Source: an uncultured Chlamydiaceae bacterium (GTDB taxonomy: Bacteria; Chlamydiota; Chlamydiia; Chlamydiales; Parachlamydiaceae). From it: a stretch of DNA of 18,585 nucleotides. The stretch lies in assembly GCA_945957185.1 (NCBI GenBank), contig CAMFKA010000012.1, positions 1 through 18,585 on the forward strand, read 5' to 3'. The position numbers and the translations under genes were made by a program. A model generated the notes under the pieces. That model worked only from the letters and a program-made list of their open reading frames with translations, searched no databases and was not told the DNA's origin. Below are positions 1-8,517 of this stretch, piece after piece (the stretch's first letter is position 1; the number at the start of each line of letters is the position of its first letter).

Positions 1-789
1 CATCCGGGACAAATCGAGCATCTTTGCAAGATTGTGCCTCCGGAAATTTCTCTCATCACCCACGTTGCTGCTGTCCATGTTGTAAATTTTGAGTCTATAG
101 AAGGAATTGCAGGTGCAAAAGCCGAGATATTCTCCCATCCCTCGACAAAAATAGGCTTCATCAATGGCCGTGCGCAATGTTTGCCGATTCTGCTTAACAC
201 AGGAACGTGCAGCAAAGTGGTCGTTCATGAGGAAGAGACTCAACGCCGCTACCCCAAATTGTTTCAGGGGACACACTTATATCAAAATCTTGCGTTGGCA
301 TTGGAAGTAGCGCTGCATGTGGGGATCTCTCCCAATGAGTTAGATGCTGCCGTTCCAAAACTATCTCTTGCTGCAAATCGTATGGAGCTAGTTGAAATAG
401 GGGGAGTCACTATTTTGAATGACGCTTACAACGCCTCTGAAATATCAACAATAGCAGCATTAGACTCTTTGCCACGTTGTGTGCCTGGAAAGAAAATTGC
501 GGTGATCGGTCAGATGATGGATTTAGGTAAACATTCGGAAAAAGCCCACGCGACTGTTGCGGGGCATGCGCTCGAAAAAGTGGATGTGATGATTTGCTAT
601 GGGGAGGCGTGTCGACCTATCTACGATCTTTGGCTTGCGGCAAAGCGGCCTGTGTTTTGGACCAACGATCGAGAGCTGCTGTTGCGTCATCTGAAAGATC
701 AACTTAAAACGGGAGATTACCTGCTTCTTAAAGGGTCGAGAAGTAATAAGCTCTCAGAATTAATCCCAGAAATACGGACACTATTATGA
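1..789 (+). CDS. murF: MurF, UDP-MurNAc-tripeptide:D-Ala-D-Ala ligase (5' end missing)
   Basis: Cytoplasmic ATP-dependent ligase that adds D-Ala-D-Ala to UDP-MurNAc-tripeptide, the last soluble step of peptidoglycan precursor synthesis. The frame is open from base 1 (HPGQIEHLCKIVPPE...), so the gene starts upstream. Only the last 262 residues are here, from late in the central ATPase domain to the C terminus; the P-loop is outside the window. An internal GTG at 34 is not the real start, because the codons before it already match the conserved MurF region preceding the ITHV segment. Counting from base 1, visible landmarks are AKAEIF (around residue 40), ANRMELVE, the Mur-ligase motif NDAYNA at 140-145, GQMMDLG, and the C-terminal substrate-binding KGSRSNKL from 244. 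The stop TGA overlaps the mraY start in an ATGA, which suggests translational coupling. Intact as far as seen. Confidence 0.97.
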   Translation, partial: HPGQIEHLCKIVPPEISLITHVAAVHVVNFESIEGIAGAKAEIFSHPSTKIGFINGRAQCLPILLNTGTCSKVVVHEEETQRRYPKLFQGTHLYQNLALALEVALHVGISPNELDAAVPKLSLAANRMELVEIGGVTILNDAYNASEISTIAALDSLPRCVPGKKIAVIGQMMDLGKHSEKAHATVAGHALEKVDVMICYGEACRPIYDLWLAAKRPVFWTNDRELLLRHLKDQLKTGDYLLLKGSRSNKLSELIPEIRTLL

Positions 790-1973
790 TACTACTGCTA
801 CTTGATTACTTTAAGGATTTTGGGATTCACGTTCCTGCTGTTTTTGGATATGTTTCGACGAGGATGATGTGTGCTGCGGTGACAGCTTTGCTGATTAGCA
901 TTTTTTTAGGCCCTCGCTTTATCAAAAAACTTTACGAATGGAAAATTGGGCAATCGATACGGACAGAGGATTGTCCGTTATTAGGAAAGCTGCACGAAAA
1001 GAAAAAAGACACTCCTACGATGGGGGGTGTCCTCATCATTTTTGCGATTCTGGTTTCGATGGTGCTATGGTGTGATTGGAGTCAAGCTTTTACGTGGCTG
1101 TTAGCATTCACGGCAGGGGTTTTGGGGTGTTTAGGGGGGTATGACGATTACCTTAAATTGCGGTATCGCGATACAAAAGGACTTTCCGGTCGCAAGAAAA
1201 TGTTGGTTCAAGGAATTGTTTCTTTTCTAGTTGTGGCGTACTTGACAATCCCTGATATCAGTATTTTCATCGAAGAGACGCTTAAAATACAGGCTCCCTA
1301 CGCAAAAGACTCCGAAGGGGTCTACTCGGTTTGGGAGTACTCCCAACGCCTCTATTTCCCGTTTTTTAAAGAACCTCTCACTTGGTTTGTTGGCAGCGCA
1401 CTCTTTTTTGTGATTCCTCTCTTCATGATGTTTGTGATCACCGGATCTTCCAATGCTGTCAACCTCACTGATGGGCTTGACGGTCTGGCTTCGGGCTTGT
1501 TGGTTCTTGTTGCAGCTGCTTTGGCAATTGTTGCTTTCGTTTCTAATAACGTCTACTTTTCCAATTTTTTGAATATTCTCTATATCGATGGCTCGGGGGA
1601 GATCGCGGTATTTCTGTGCGCTCTGGCAGGGGCTTCTTTGGGATTTCTGTGGTACAATTGCCCTCCGGCTCAGGTGTTCATGGGGGACACGGGCTCATTG
1701 GCGCTAGGAGGCGTGATAGGCGTTGCTGCTGTGTTGCTTAAAAGGGAATTTTTGCTGGCTATTGTAGGAGCAATTTTTGTTGCGGAAGCTCTTTCCGTGA
1801 TTCTACAAGTCGTAAGCTACCGCTATCGCGACAAAAAGCGGATCTTTTTATGCGCCCCTCTTCACCACCACTTTGAATACAAAGGGTGGCCCGAAACGAA
1901 GGTGGTGATCCGGTTTTGGATTATCGGTTTGTTGATGGCGATTATTGGGATTGCGTCCCTCAAATTTCAATAG
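786..1973 (+). CDS. mraY: MraY, phospho-MurNAc-pentapeptide translocase
   Basis: Integral membrane enzyme that transfers phospho-MurNAc-pentapeptide from UDP to undecaprenyl phosphate, giving lipid I. The 395-residue product is strongly hydrophobic with about ten membrane segments. Family motifs in order: TPTMGG (76-81), the Asp pair D120-D121 in GGYDDYLKLR, NAVNLTDGLDG (223-233) with the catalytic/Mg-binding Asp region, GDTGS (300-304), and the His-rich APLHHHFE loop (HHH at 360-362). It is about 35 residues longer than typical MraY (about 360). The excess appears to lie in a polar stretch at about residues 165-200, between membrane segments, containing YAKDSEGVYSVWEYSQRLY. The start at 786 forms an ATGA overlap with murF; the ribosome-binding sequence before it is weak, consistent with coupling. 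murD begins 12 bases after the stop. Confidence 0.97.
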   Translation: MILLLLDYFKDFGIHVPAVFGYVSTRMMCAAVTALLISIFLGPRFIKKLYEWKIGQSIRTEDCPLLGKLHEKKKDTPTMGGVLIIFAILVSMVLWCDWSQAFTWLLAFTAGVLGCLGGYDDYLKLRYRDTKGLSGRKKMLVQGIVSFLVVAYLTIPDISIFIEETLKIQAPYAKDSEGVYSVWEYSQRLYFPFFKEPLTWFVGSALFFVIPLFMMFVITGSSNAVNLTDGLDGLASGLLVLVAAALAIVAFVSNNVYFSNFLNILYIDGSGEIAVFLCALAGASLGFLWYNCPPAQVFMGDTGSLALGGVIGVAAVLLKREFLLAIVGAIFVAEALSVILQVVSYRYRDKKRIFLCAPLHHHFEYKGWPETKVVIRFWIIGLLMAIIGIASLKFQ

Positions 1974-1985
1974 CATGGGAAAAAT

Positions 1986-3299
1986 ATGCAGGCATTAGTC
2001 ATCGGTTTTGGTGTCAGCGGACGTGCTGCAGCGCGTTTGTTGCTTGAACTGGGATACTCCGTTGTTGCAGTGGACAAAAATGAAAAGAGCCTGCGCGGTG
2101 AGCTCCAAGTTTCTGAACTTTTGGAAAAGGGCGTAGTCCTTTGTTCGGAACTCGACCCTTTCCCTTCCGGCTCTTTGAATTTGACTCTCCTTTCTCCTGG
2201 AATTTCTCTGAATCACCCTTGGTGTGAAGAGAGCCGTCGTAGGGGAGTCGAACCGATGAGCGAAATCGAACTGGCAGCGCGGTTCATTCGGCGCCCCTAC
2301 TTGGGAATTACCGGAACAAATGGGAAGACGACAGTGACATTGCTCACATCGCACATGCTGAATCATTTAGGTGTTGTTTCGTCTGCGCTTGGCAATTCGG
2401 GAGTCCCTCTTTCCTCTTTGTATTTTGCAAATGATCCTTCCGAAACCATCGCTTTAGAGCTCAGTTCTTACCAGTTAGAAACAACGTCGACACCTTGTTT
2501 ACAGTCGGCAATCATTCTTAATATCACCCCTGACCACCTTGATCGCTACGGAAATATGGAAGCTTACGCGCAGGCAAAGATGAAAATTTTTGACTTGGTG
2601 AAGGGGGAAGGGGAGTGCTGGGTTCACGAGAATGTGCACCGCGATTTCTATCAACAGCTCCCTAGGGGCAAAGTTCTTCGGTATGGGGAATCGCAGGGAT
2701 GCGACCTTCGGCGAGATGGAAGACAAGTGTTTTATAAAGAAAAGGTTGCATTCTTATTGCCAAAAATGTATGAAGAAGGCTTCCGGCATGACGTGGAAAA
2801 TATAATGGCAGCATACGCCCTGTGCCGTCCGTACTGTAGGACGGGGGAGGAGTTTGTCGAGGGATTGCTCTCGTTTCAAAAGCCTCCACATAGGCTGCAG
2901 TATGTGCGCACGTGGAATGGAATCGATTTTTATAACGACAGCAAGGGCACCAATGTTGACGCAGTGGTGAGGGCTGTGGAGGGGATCGATCGTCCTATTG
3001 TGTTGATTGCCGGAGGAGTAGATAAAAAAACTGGTTATGCTCCTTGGATTCCTGCTTTTCAGAGTAGGGTGAAGGGGATTTGCGTGATCGGAGAAGCTGC
3101 TAATAATATTAATAAAGAACTCTCGGAACACTATTTGGTTAAACAATTTGGAAGTTTGCTCAGCGCTGTTGAAGGTGCTACGCAATGGGCTGCACAGGGG
3201 GATGTTGTATTGCTTTCCCCGGGGTGTGCAAGCATGGACATGTTTAAGGATTACGCAGACCGGGGGAATCAGTTTGTAACGATTGTAAATGCATTGTAA
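1986..3299 (+). CDS. murD: MurD, UDP-MurNAc-L-Ala:D-Glu ligase
   Basis: Cytoplasmic ATP-dependent ligase that adds D-glutamate to UDP-MurNAc-L-Ala. The 437-residue length is normal for the family. The N-terminal nucleotide-substrate domain opens with a Rossmann-like glycine motif, GFGVSG (7-12). The ATPase P-loop GTNGKTT lies at 110-116, followed by ELSSYQLE, then NITPDHLDRYG. The lysine in the downstream AQAKMKIF segment is in the place of the carbamylated lysine of Mur ligases. The C-terminal domain carries FYNDSKGTN, the IAGGVDKKTGY segment and SPGCASMDMFKDYADRG, all typical of MurD rather than MurC, MurE or MurF. A GGGAAAA stretch just upstream of the ATG is a modest ribosome-binding site. 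Lies between mraY (12-base gap) and the LysM gene (10-base gap). Confidence 0.97.
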   Translation: MQALVIGFGVSGRAAARLLLELGYSVVAVDKNEKSLRGELQVSELLEKGVVLCSELDPFPSGSLNLTLLSPGISLNHPWCEESRRRGVEPMSEIELAARFIRRPYLGITGTNGKTTVTLLTSHMLNHLGVVSSALGNSGVPLSSLYFANDPSETIALELSSYQLETTSTPCLQSAIILNITPDHLDRYGNMEAYAQAKMKIFDLVKGEGECWVHENVHRDFYQQLPRGKVLRYGESQGCDLRRDGRQVFYKEKVAFLLPKMYEEGFRHDVENIMAAYALCRPYCRTGEEFVEGLLSFQKPPHRLQYVRTWNGIDFYNDSKGTNVDAVVRAVEGIDRPIVLIAGGVDKKTGYAPWIPAFQSRVKGICVIGEAANNINKELSEHYLVKQFGSLLSAVEGATQWAAQGDVVLLSPGCASMDMFKDYADRGNQFVTIVNAL

Positions 3300-3309
3300 G
3301 GGGTGAATT

Positions 3310-3984
3310 ATGAACCGACGAGACACAATTTTAATTGCTGTATTTGTCAACACAGGAGTGTTGGGACTTCTTTTTTTGATGGGAGTGAATTCGGAAGAGC
3401 TTGACTCCACCAAAGTTGAAACGGTTCAGATTGCTCAGGTAAGCCCATTACCGAAACTAGAGATCGCTGAAGCAACCCCTATTGTTATCCCAAAGGTCTA
3501 TGAAGAGCCCCCTGAAATTGAAGAGGAACCCGACTTCGATTTTGATGGCGAAGTGTTTAATCAAAAGCCGTCCGATCCCGAACCTGCACTATTCCCCAAT
3601 GGATTCTTTGAAGTGAAAGTGAAGCGGGGAGACTTCCTAGAAAAAATCGCTCGCGCCAACGGCACCACTGTCGAAGAGATCAAAAACGTGAATCGACTGA
3701 GTTCGGAAAAAATCGCTGTAGGCCAGATTCTACGTATCCCAAACAAGACATCTAAGAAAGCCGAACCTGTTGCAGAGGTTACAAAAGTCACTCAGGCTCC
3801 TGTCACTGCATCTAAAACCACTTCGGAAGCGGAAGCTGTTTACTACGTGGTGAAGAGCGGAGACAACCCATGGAAAATTGCTAAGCAATTCAACATCCGT
3901 GTCGATCAGCTGCTGAAACTGAATAACTTGAACGAGACAAAAGCGAAAAATCTTAAAGTGGGCGACCGCTTACGCGTCAAATAG
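3310..3984 (+). CDS. LysM-repeat envelope protein in the chlamydial nlpD position
   Basis: A 224-residue protein. The N terminus (about 6-26) is a short charged start followed by a hydrophobic helix, so it is probably anchored in or exported across the inner membrane. Residues 35-98 form a linker rich in Pro, Glu and Asp. Two LysM domains follow at about 100-144 (VKVKRGDFLEKIA...VGQILRIP) and 178-223 (YYVVKSGDNPWKIA...VGDRLRVK), separated by an Ala/Thr/Lys/Val-rich spacer. LysM domains bind the GlcNAc-containing peptidoglycan backbone. From memory, the gene between murD and ftsW in Chlamydia is annotated nlpD. Here no M23 peptidase domain is present, so I infer a peptidoglycan-binding scaffold or regulator of division-septum remodelling rather than an enzyme. 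A strong ribosome-binding site (AAGGGG) overlaps the murD stop and supports the ATG at 3310. Confidence 0.9.
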   Translation: MNRRDTILIAVFVNTGVLGLLFLMGVNSEELDSTKVETVQIAQVSPLPKLEIAEATPIVIPKVYEEPPEIEEEPDFDFDGEVFNQKPSDPEPALFPNGFFEVKVKRGDFLEKIARANGTTVEEIKNVNRLSSEKIAVGQILRIPNKTSKKAEPVAEVTKVTQAPVTASKTTSEAEAVYYVVKSGDNPWKIAKQFNIRVDQLLKLNNLNETKAKNLKVGDRLRVK

Positions 3985-3989
3985 GTAGT

Positions 3990-5087
3990 ATGCGGACAGC
4001 TCTTCTCTTTAATGTTGCCGTTTTATTTGCTGCCGGTGTGATCATGATTTTCAGTACCACCTCGGCAGATTTGCTCGACCACGCTCTAGGTGAAAAGTCG
4101 GATGCAATACTCCTTAAACAGCTCCTCTGGGGCTTTTTGGGAGCTTGTATGGGGTGGACAGCGTATCGCATAGGATACCGGAAATGCATATCGCTTAGCC
4201 CTTACCTTCTCGGAATACTTGTCGTTTTGCTTATCCTTGTTCTGATCCCCGGCGTAGGGCGCGAGGTCAACGGTTCCAAACGATGGATCAGCATCGCAGG
4301 ATTTTCGCTACAGCCGTCCGAATTCGTCAAATACATCTCTCCCGCATTTTTTCTTTTTTTTCTCCGCTCACATCCAGCTTCCACGCTTAGCTTTCGACAA
4401 TTTTTGCTGCTGGCGACGATTTTAGCAATCCCCCTCGTCCTTGTCGTTGTCGAACCCAATAACGGCACTGCAGCGGTTATTGGACTGGTTTTTGCGGTGA
4501 TGTGTTACATCACGGCGATTCGATTTCGGTTTTGGGCTCTTCCTCTCCTTATCGCTATCGCTTTGGGCGGTGCCTTCGCGCTAAACCACCCTTACGTCGT
4601 TTCCCGCATCAACGTCTACTTGCATCCAGAATTGGATCTTAAAGGAAAGGGGCATCAGCCGCACCAAGCAAAAATTGCGGCGGGGTCGGGAGGTGTATTG
4701 GGGAGAGGTCCGGGGAAGAGTTTGCAAAAGTTGAGTTATCTCCCCGAAGCGCAAAACGACTATATCGCAGCGATTTTTGCTGAAGAGTACGGCTTTTTGG
4801 GGATTATGACGTTGATACTGCTGTATATGACCCTTTCCGCAATGGGATTTACCCTTGCGATGAAGGCGTCATGCGCTGAAGCGGTGTATTATGGATCGGT
4901 CATTAGCTTTTTGATAGGTTTCCAAGCGTTTATGAATTTGGGAGTAGTGTCAGGGCTCCTGCCGAGCACCGGATTAAACCTTCCGCTCCTCAGTCAAGGA
5001 GGGAGTTCGATGATGGCAACGCTGATGGGGATAGGGATCTTATGCTCCATTGAAAAGGAGGCCGAGTGCATCAGCCTAAGAGGGTAA
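3990..5087 (+). CDS. ftsW: FtsW, SEDS-family peptidoglycan polymerase of the divisome
   Basis: Polytopic inner-membrane glycosyltransferase of the SEDS family (FtsW/RodA) that polymerises lipid II, normally with a class B penicillin-binding protein. The 365 residues contain about ten membrane helices. Family landmarks: NGSKRWISIAGFSLQPSEF (94-112), EPNNGTAAV (155-163), then the extracytoplasmic segment AQNDYIAAIFAEEYG (254-268). There D257 aligns with the catalytic Asp of SEDS enzymes and is followed by E265-E266. The C-terminal LLPSTGLNLPLLSQGGSSM signature is also present. RodA is the alternative, but position inside the mur cluster directly before murG indicates FtsW. It starts 5 bases after the LysM gene, with only a weak AGGT ribosome-binding sequence, and its last 22 bases overlap murG. 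Confidence 0.95.
   Translation: MRTALLFNVAVLFAAGVIMIFSTTSADLLDHALGEKSDAILLKQLLWGFLGACMGWTAYRIGYRKCISLSPYLLGILVVLLILVLIPGVGREVNGSKRWISIAGFSLQPSEFVKYISPAFFLFFLRSHPASTLSFRQFLLLATILAIPLVLVVVEPNNGTAAVIGLVFAVMCYITAIRFRFWALPLLIAIALGGAFALNHPYVVSRINVYLHPELDLKGKGHQPHQAKIAAGSGGVLGRGPGKSLQKLSYLPEAQNDYIAAIFAEEYGFLGIMTLILLYMTLSAMGFTLAMKASCAEAVYYGSVISFLIGFQAFMNLGVVSGLLPSTGLNLPLLSQGGSSMMATLMGIGILCSIEKEAECISLRG
5055..5068 (+). promoter_or_regulatory. Ribosome-binding site and GTG start of murG inside ftsW
   Basis: AAGGAGG at about 5055-5061 is a near-perfect Shine-Dalgarno sequence lying within the ftsW coding region. It is followed after about 5 bases by GTG at 5066. It selects GTG as the murG start: the protein then opens with HQPKRVILAAGGSGGH, as MurG should, and no ATG lies in frame before the glycine-rich motif. 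Confidence 0.8.
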
Positions 5088-6145
5088 TTCTTGCTGCGGG
5101 GGGCTCCGGGGGCCATTTGTACCCTGCGATGGCGACGGCTGACGAGCTTTTGCAAAGCGGAGGTGCGGAGGTGTTGTTTGTCGCTGCAGGGCTTTCTACG
5201 AGCAAATTTTTCGATCGCGAACGGTATGCGTTTAAAGACGTTCCTAGTGGAGGTGGCTTTAGAACGCTATTTCCGCTGATGAAAGGTGTATCCCGCTCTG
5301 TGGCTTTATTGCGAGAGTTTCGTCCCGATATTGTGGTGGGTTTTGGAAGTTATCACTCCCTTCCTCCTTTGCTGGCAGCAAAGATACTGGGGATTCCTAT
5401 CGCTTTGCACGAAGCTAATAGCGTTCCGGGAAAAGTTGTTAGGTGGTTGACGCCGTATTCTGTTTTTACAGGAGTTCAATTTCCCGATGCTGCGCGATGG
5501 CTAACGGGGTGCGTAAAAGAGATTCCTTTGCCTCTTAGAGAGGGGTATGGCAAGGGAGGGATCAACCGAGTAGCCGCTGCAGCTTATTATGGAGTAGATC
5601 CCGAAGCTCCCACAGTTTTAATTTTTGGGGGATCTCAAGGCGCCCATGCCATCAACCGCGCTGTCGACGATCACTTTACTTCTCTGATCAAAGCACAACT
5701 GCCCAATGTGCAGTTTTTACATTTTTGTGGAACAGAATCAGAGGTGGACCGCTTGGCCGCTGCGTATCGGGCTCAAGGAATAATGGCGGTGGTAAAAAGT
5801 CATGAGTCCTCTATGAACTACGCCTGGAGCTGTTCCGACCTCGCTGTCACACGTGCGGGAGCTTCGACAATTGCAGAACAACTTGCTTTTGAAATCCCGG
5901 CGGTATATATTCCTTTTCCCGAGGCTGCGGATAATCATCAATATCTAAATGCTTTGTTTGTTGCAAATGACGTAAAAGGAGGGGAACTTCTCCTCCAACA
6001 CGAACTTCATTCCACTCTGTTGGCGCAGAAAATCCTTGCGATTTTGTCCAAAGATGGGCACAACGTCAATATGGTTCAGCACATTCAAAAGTATAAACAG
6101 GCTCATTGTAAGCAAACTCTTTCCGAATGGATTTTGAAATTATGA
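5066..6145 (+). CDS. murG: MurG, lipid II-forming GlcNAc transferase
   Basis: Peripheral membrane glycosyltransferase (GT28, GT-B fold) on the cytoplasmic face that adds GlcNAc from UDP-GlcNAc to lipid I, giving lipid II. The 359 residues match the family length. N-terminal domain: the GGSGGH loop (12-17), VGFGSYHSLPP (91-101) and HEANSVPGK (115-123). C-terminal domain: FGGSQGAH (187-194), the UDP-sugar-binding TRAGASTIAE (262-271) and IPFPEAADNHQ (282-292). The start is GTG with a strong ribosome-binding site inside ftsW, giving a 22-base overlap. The stop TGA at 6143-6145 overlaps the ATG at 6142 of murC-ddl. Nothing unusual in the protein. Confidence 0.97.
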   Translation: MHQPKRVILAAGGSGGHLYPAMATADELLQSGGAEVLFVAAGLSTSKFFDRERYAFKDVPSGGGFRTLFPLMKGVSRSVALLREFRPDIVVGFGSYHSLPPLLAAKILGIPIALHEANSVPGKVVRWLTPYSVFTGVQFPDAARWLTGCVKEIPLPLREGYGKGGINRVAAAAYYGVDPEAPTVLIFGGSQGAHAINRAVDDHFTSLIKAQLPNVQFLHFCGTESEVDRLAAAYRAQGIMAVVKSHESSMNYAWSCSDLAVTRAGASTIAEQLAFEIPAVYIPFPEAADNHQYLNALFVANDVKGGELLLQHELHSTLLAQKILAILSKDGHNVNMVQHIQKYKQAHCKQTLSEWILKL

Positions 6146-8517
6146 ACAAACACTATCATTTTATCGGTATCGGCGGCATTGGTATGAGCGGTCTCGCAAC
6201 CCTCCTTTTGCAGCAAAAACACAAAGTCACCGGAAGCGACCGCACCCGAAATAAATGTACGGAAGGGATTATCGAAAGGGGAGGAGTGGTCTTTCAGGGG
6301 CATGATGAAAAAAATGTCACTCCGGAAATGACTGTCGTCTACACCACCGGCATCGATCCGGCTAACCCGGAGCTTTCCGCAGCTCAGAAGTATGGCTGCC
6401 CCATCATTCACCGCTCGGAGTTACTCAAACTTCTCAGCGCTCCTTACCATTTCCTCTCTGTTGCGGGTACTCACGGAAAAACAACGACGTCAGCGCTATT
6501 AACATGGGTGCTTAAGCAAGCTGATCTGGACCCCTCGTACTCTGTGGGAGGGATGATCAACCCTAATCTTGAAAACGCCCAATGGGGAACGGGGAAATAT
6601 TTTGTGGCAGAATCGTGTGAGAGCGATGGCACCTTCCTCAACTACACGCCCTATGGTGCTATCATCACCAACATCGATTCCGACCATCTCGACCACTATT
6701 CTAGCTTGGATCGCCTCGTTGCTGCCTTTAAAACCTTTGCTGATCGTGTTCAGGAAGACTCTCTTTTACTTTGGTGTGGCGATGAACCCGAACTTATGAA
6801 AATGATGGACCGGGGAATCAGCTACGGATTCGACGATTCGTGTGCTTCTCAGGGGATGAATTTTACTCAAAAAGGGTGGAATATCACTTTTGATGTTGTC
6901 TACAAAGGGAAGTTATACTCGAATGTCACTGTTGCATTAGCTGGGAAGCACAATGCCCTTAACGCCCTTGCCGTCTTCACATTGTGCTTGAATTTAGGAA
7001 TCCCCGAATCGGTATTAAGAGAGGCGTTACGCACATTTCCGGGAGTCCAACGACGCGCTGAGAGAAAGAAAGGAAACGTTCCCGTTCTCTTCATTGACGA
7101 CTACGCGCATCACCCCACCGAAGTGCGTGTGACTTTGCGGGCGATCCGCAACTCTATAGGGGCGCGAAGGATGATTGCCGTCTTTCAGCCGCACCGCTAT
7201 TCCAGAACGCGAGACACCATCGCCGAATACCCCGGTATGCTTAATGAGGCCGATATTGCTCTGTTCACCGATGTTTATAGTGCCGGTGAACCGGCGAATC
7301 CCGATGTAACGGTTGAAAAAATTCAACAGCAACTGCGTGCCGACTATTGCCCTAGAGCGCAACTGCCTGAAAAAATAGCATCTCTGTTGGAAGTTAACGA
7401 TGTCGTAGTTAGCCTTGGCGCTGGAGACATCACACATCTGTTCGATGAAACCGTTCCGTTGATCATCAAAAACCCTCCCAAACGGATCAAAATCGGATTG
7501 ATTTTCGGCGGAGCCAGCGTTGAACACGAAATTTCCCTCATCTCCGCTCGCAACGTATTTGAGGGGTTTGATAAAAGCATCTACGAAGTTCACCATTTTG
7601 GAATTTCGAAAAACGGCTCCTGGCATTACGGTGAAGAGTTTCTTCACAAACCTCTTATCGATGCCGGTTCCTGCACCTCTATTACGCCGGAAATTATCGC
7701 CAAACTCCAGGAGTGCGACATCTTGTTCCCTGTGCTTCATGGACCCTTCGGCGAAGATGGTTCCATCCAAGGCTTTTTTGAGATTTTAGGGATCCCTTAC
7801 GTCGGCTGCAACCACCGCGCTGCTGCGTTTTGCATGGATAAAGCATTGACGAAGAAATTGATGCTTATGAATGCAATTCCTACTTCGTTATTCATCAGCT
7901 TCTCGTCTCACGATTGGGAAGTAAATCCCGACCACCATGTCGACAGCATCGTACAGCATTTGCAGTTCCCTGTTTTTGTCAAACCTATTCATTTGGGTTC
8001 TTCCATAGGGGTCTCAAAAGTGGAGTGCGTTGAAGAGTTATCAAAAGCGATCGATCACGCTTTCACTGTCGATACACACATTTTAGTCGAAAATGGAATC
8101 TCGGGGCGAGAGATCGAATTCGCAGCTTTAGGGAATAGCGATGTCACGGTGTTTCCTCCCGGTGAAGTGATGACAGGCGGCGAAATCTACGACTACGAAA
8201 GAAAATACGGTCCCGATGCCTTCATCGCCGTGCCACGCGCCGATCTCCCTCCTGAAGTAGTGGAAGATGGCATCGCCCTCGCGAAAGAGGCTTATAAAAT
8301 TGCGGGGTGCACAGGAATGGCACGGATCGACTTTTTTCTGGATGACAACAACCAATACTGGTTGAATGAGCTGAATCCGATTCCGGGATTCACGCCCCAC
8401 AGCGCTTTTCCGGCAATGTGTGCAGAGAACGGCCTTAAATTGACAGCTCTTCTCGACCGCCTTGTCCAGCTCGCTCTTGATGCTCACCGCAAAAAGAAGG
8501 GGTTGTTGGTGCGATGA
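6142..8517 (+). CDS. murC-ddlA: MurC-Ddl fusion: UDP-MurNAc:L-Ala ligase plus D-Ala-D-Ala ligase
   Basis: A bifunctional enzyme of 791 residues from this start. MurC half (about 1-445): GIGGIGMSG near the N terminus, the P-loop GTHGKTTT starting at G109 with K113, SCESDG, NIDSDHLDHY, then the C-terminal DDYAHHPTEV and FQPHRYSRTRD. Ddl half (about 446-791, ATP-grasp): LIFGGASVEHEIS, HGPFGEDGSIQG from H533, FVKPIHLGSSIGV, and a final NELNPIPGFTPHSAFP segment from 742. There E743 and N745 match the Mg ligands of Ddl, although Pro replaces the Thr of the usual NT-x-PG. MurC adds L-Ala to UDP-MurNAc; Ddl makes the dipeptide used by MurF. The fusion is a hallmark of Chlamydiae. I prefer the ATG at 6142 (ATGA overlap with murG, protein MNKHYHFIGIGGIG). 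An in-frame ATG at 6127 would add five residues; neither has a clear ribosome-binding site. The stop overlaps the ftsQ start. Confidence 0.97.
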   Translation: MNKHYHFIGIGGIGMSGLATLLLQQKHKVTGSDRTRNKCTEGIIERGGVVFQGHDEKNVTPEMTVVYTTGIDPANPELSAAQKYGCPIIHRSELLKLLSAPYHFLSVAGTHGKTTTSALLTWVLKQADLDPSYSVGGMINPNLENAQWGTGKYFVAESCESDGTFLNYTPYGAIITNIDSDHLDHYSSLDRLVAAFKTFADRVQEDSLLLWCGDEPELMKMMDRGISYGFDDSCASQGMNFTQKGWNITFDVVYKGKLYSNVTVALAGKHNALNALAVFTLCLNLGIPESVLREALRTFPGVQRRAERKKGNVPVLFIDDYAHHPTEVRVTLRAIRNSIGARRMIAVFQPHRYSRTRDTIAEYPGMLNEADIALFTDVYSAGEPANPDVTVEKIQQQLRADYCPRAQLPEKIASLLEVNDVVVSLGAGDITHLFDETVPLIIKNPPKRIKIGLIFGGASVEHEISLISARNVFEGFDKSIYEVHHFGISKNGSWHYGEEFLHKPLIDAGSCTSITPEIIAKLQECDILFPVLHGPFGEDGSIQGFFEILGIPYVGCNHRAAAFCMDKALTKKLMLMNAIPTSLFISFSSHDWEVNPDHHVDSIVQHLQFPVFVKPIHLGSSIGVSKVECVEELSKAIDHAFTVDTHILVENGISGREIEFAALGNSDVTVFPPGEVMTGGEIYDYERKYGPDAFIAVPRADLPPEVVEDGIALAKEAYKIAGCTGMARIDFFLDDNNQYWLNELNPIPGFTPHSAFPAMCAENGLKLTALLDRLVQLALDAHRKKKGLLVR

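Noticed and set aside
2754..3413. 219-codon open frame on the - strand across the murD-LysM junction
   Set aside because: Antisense to conserved murD motifs and to the LysM start; composition looks like a shadow frame and no promoter or ribosome-binding site stands out.
6127..6141. ATG at 6127 as the murC-ddl start
   Set aside because: Possible, but it adds only MDFEI with no ribosome-binding site; the ATG at 6142 forms the same ATGA overlap used at two other junctions of this operon. Not decisive.
7027..7770. 247-codon open frame on the - strand inside murC-ddl
   Set aside because: It lies wholly antisense to strongly conserved Mur/Ddl coding sequence and shows no family motifs, so it is a shadow of the real gene.
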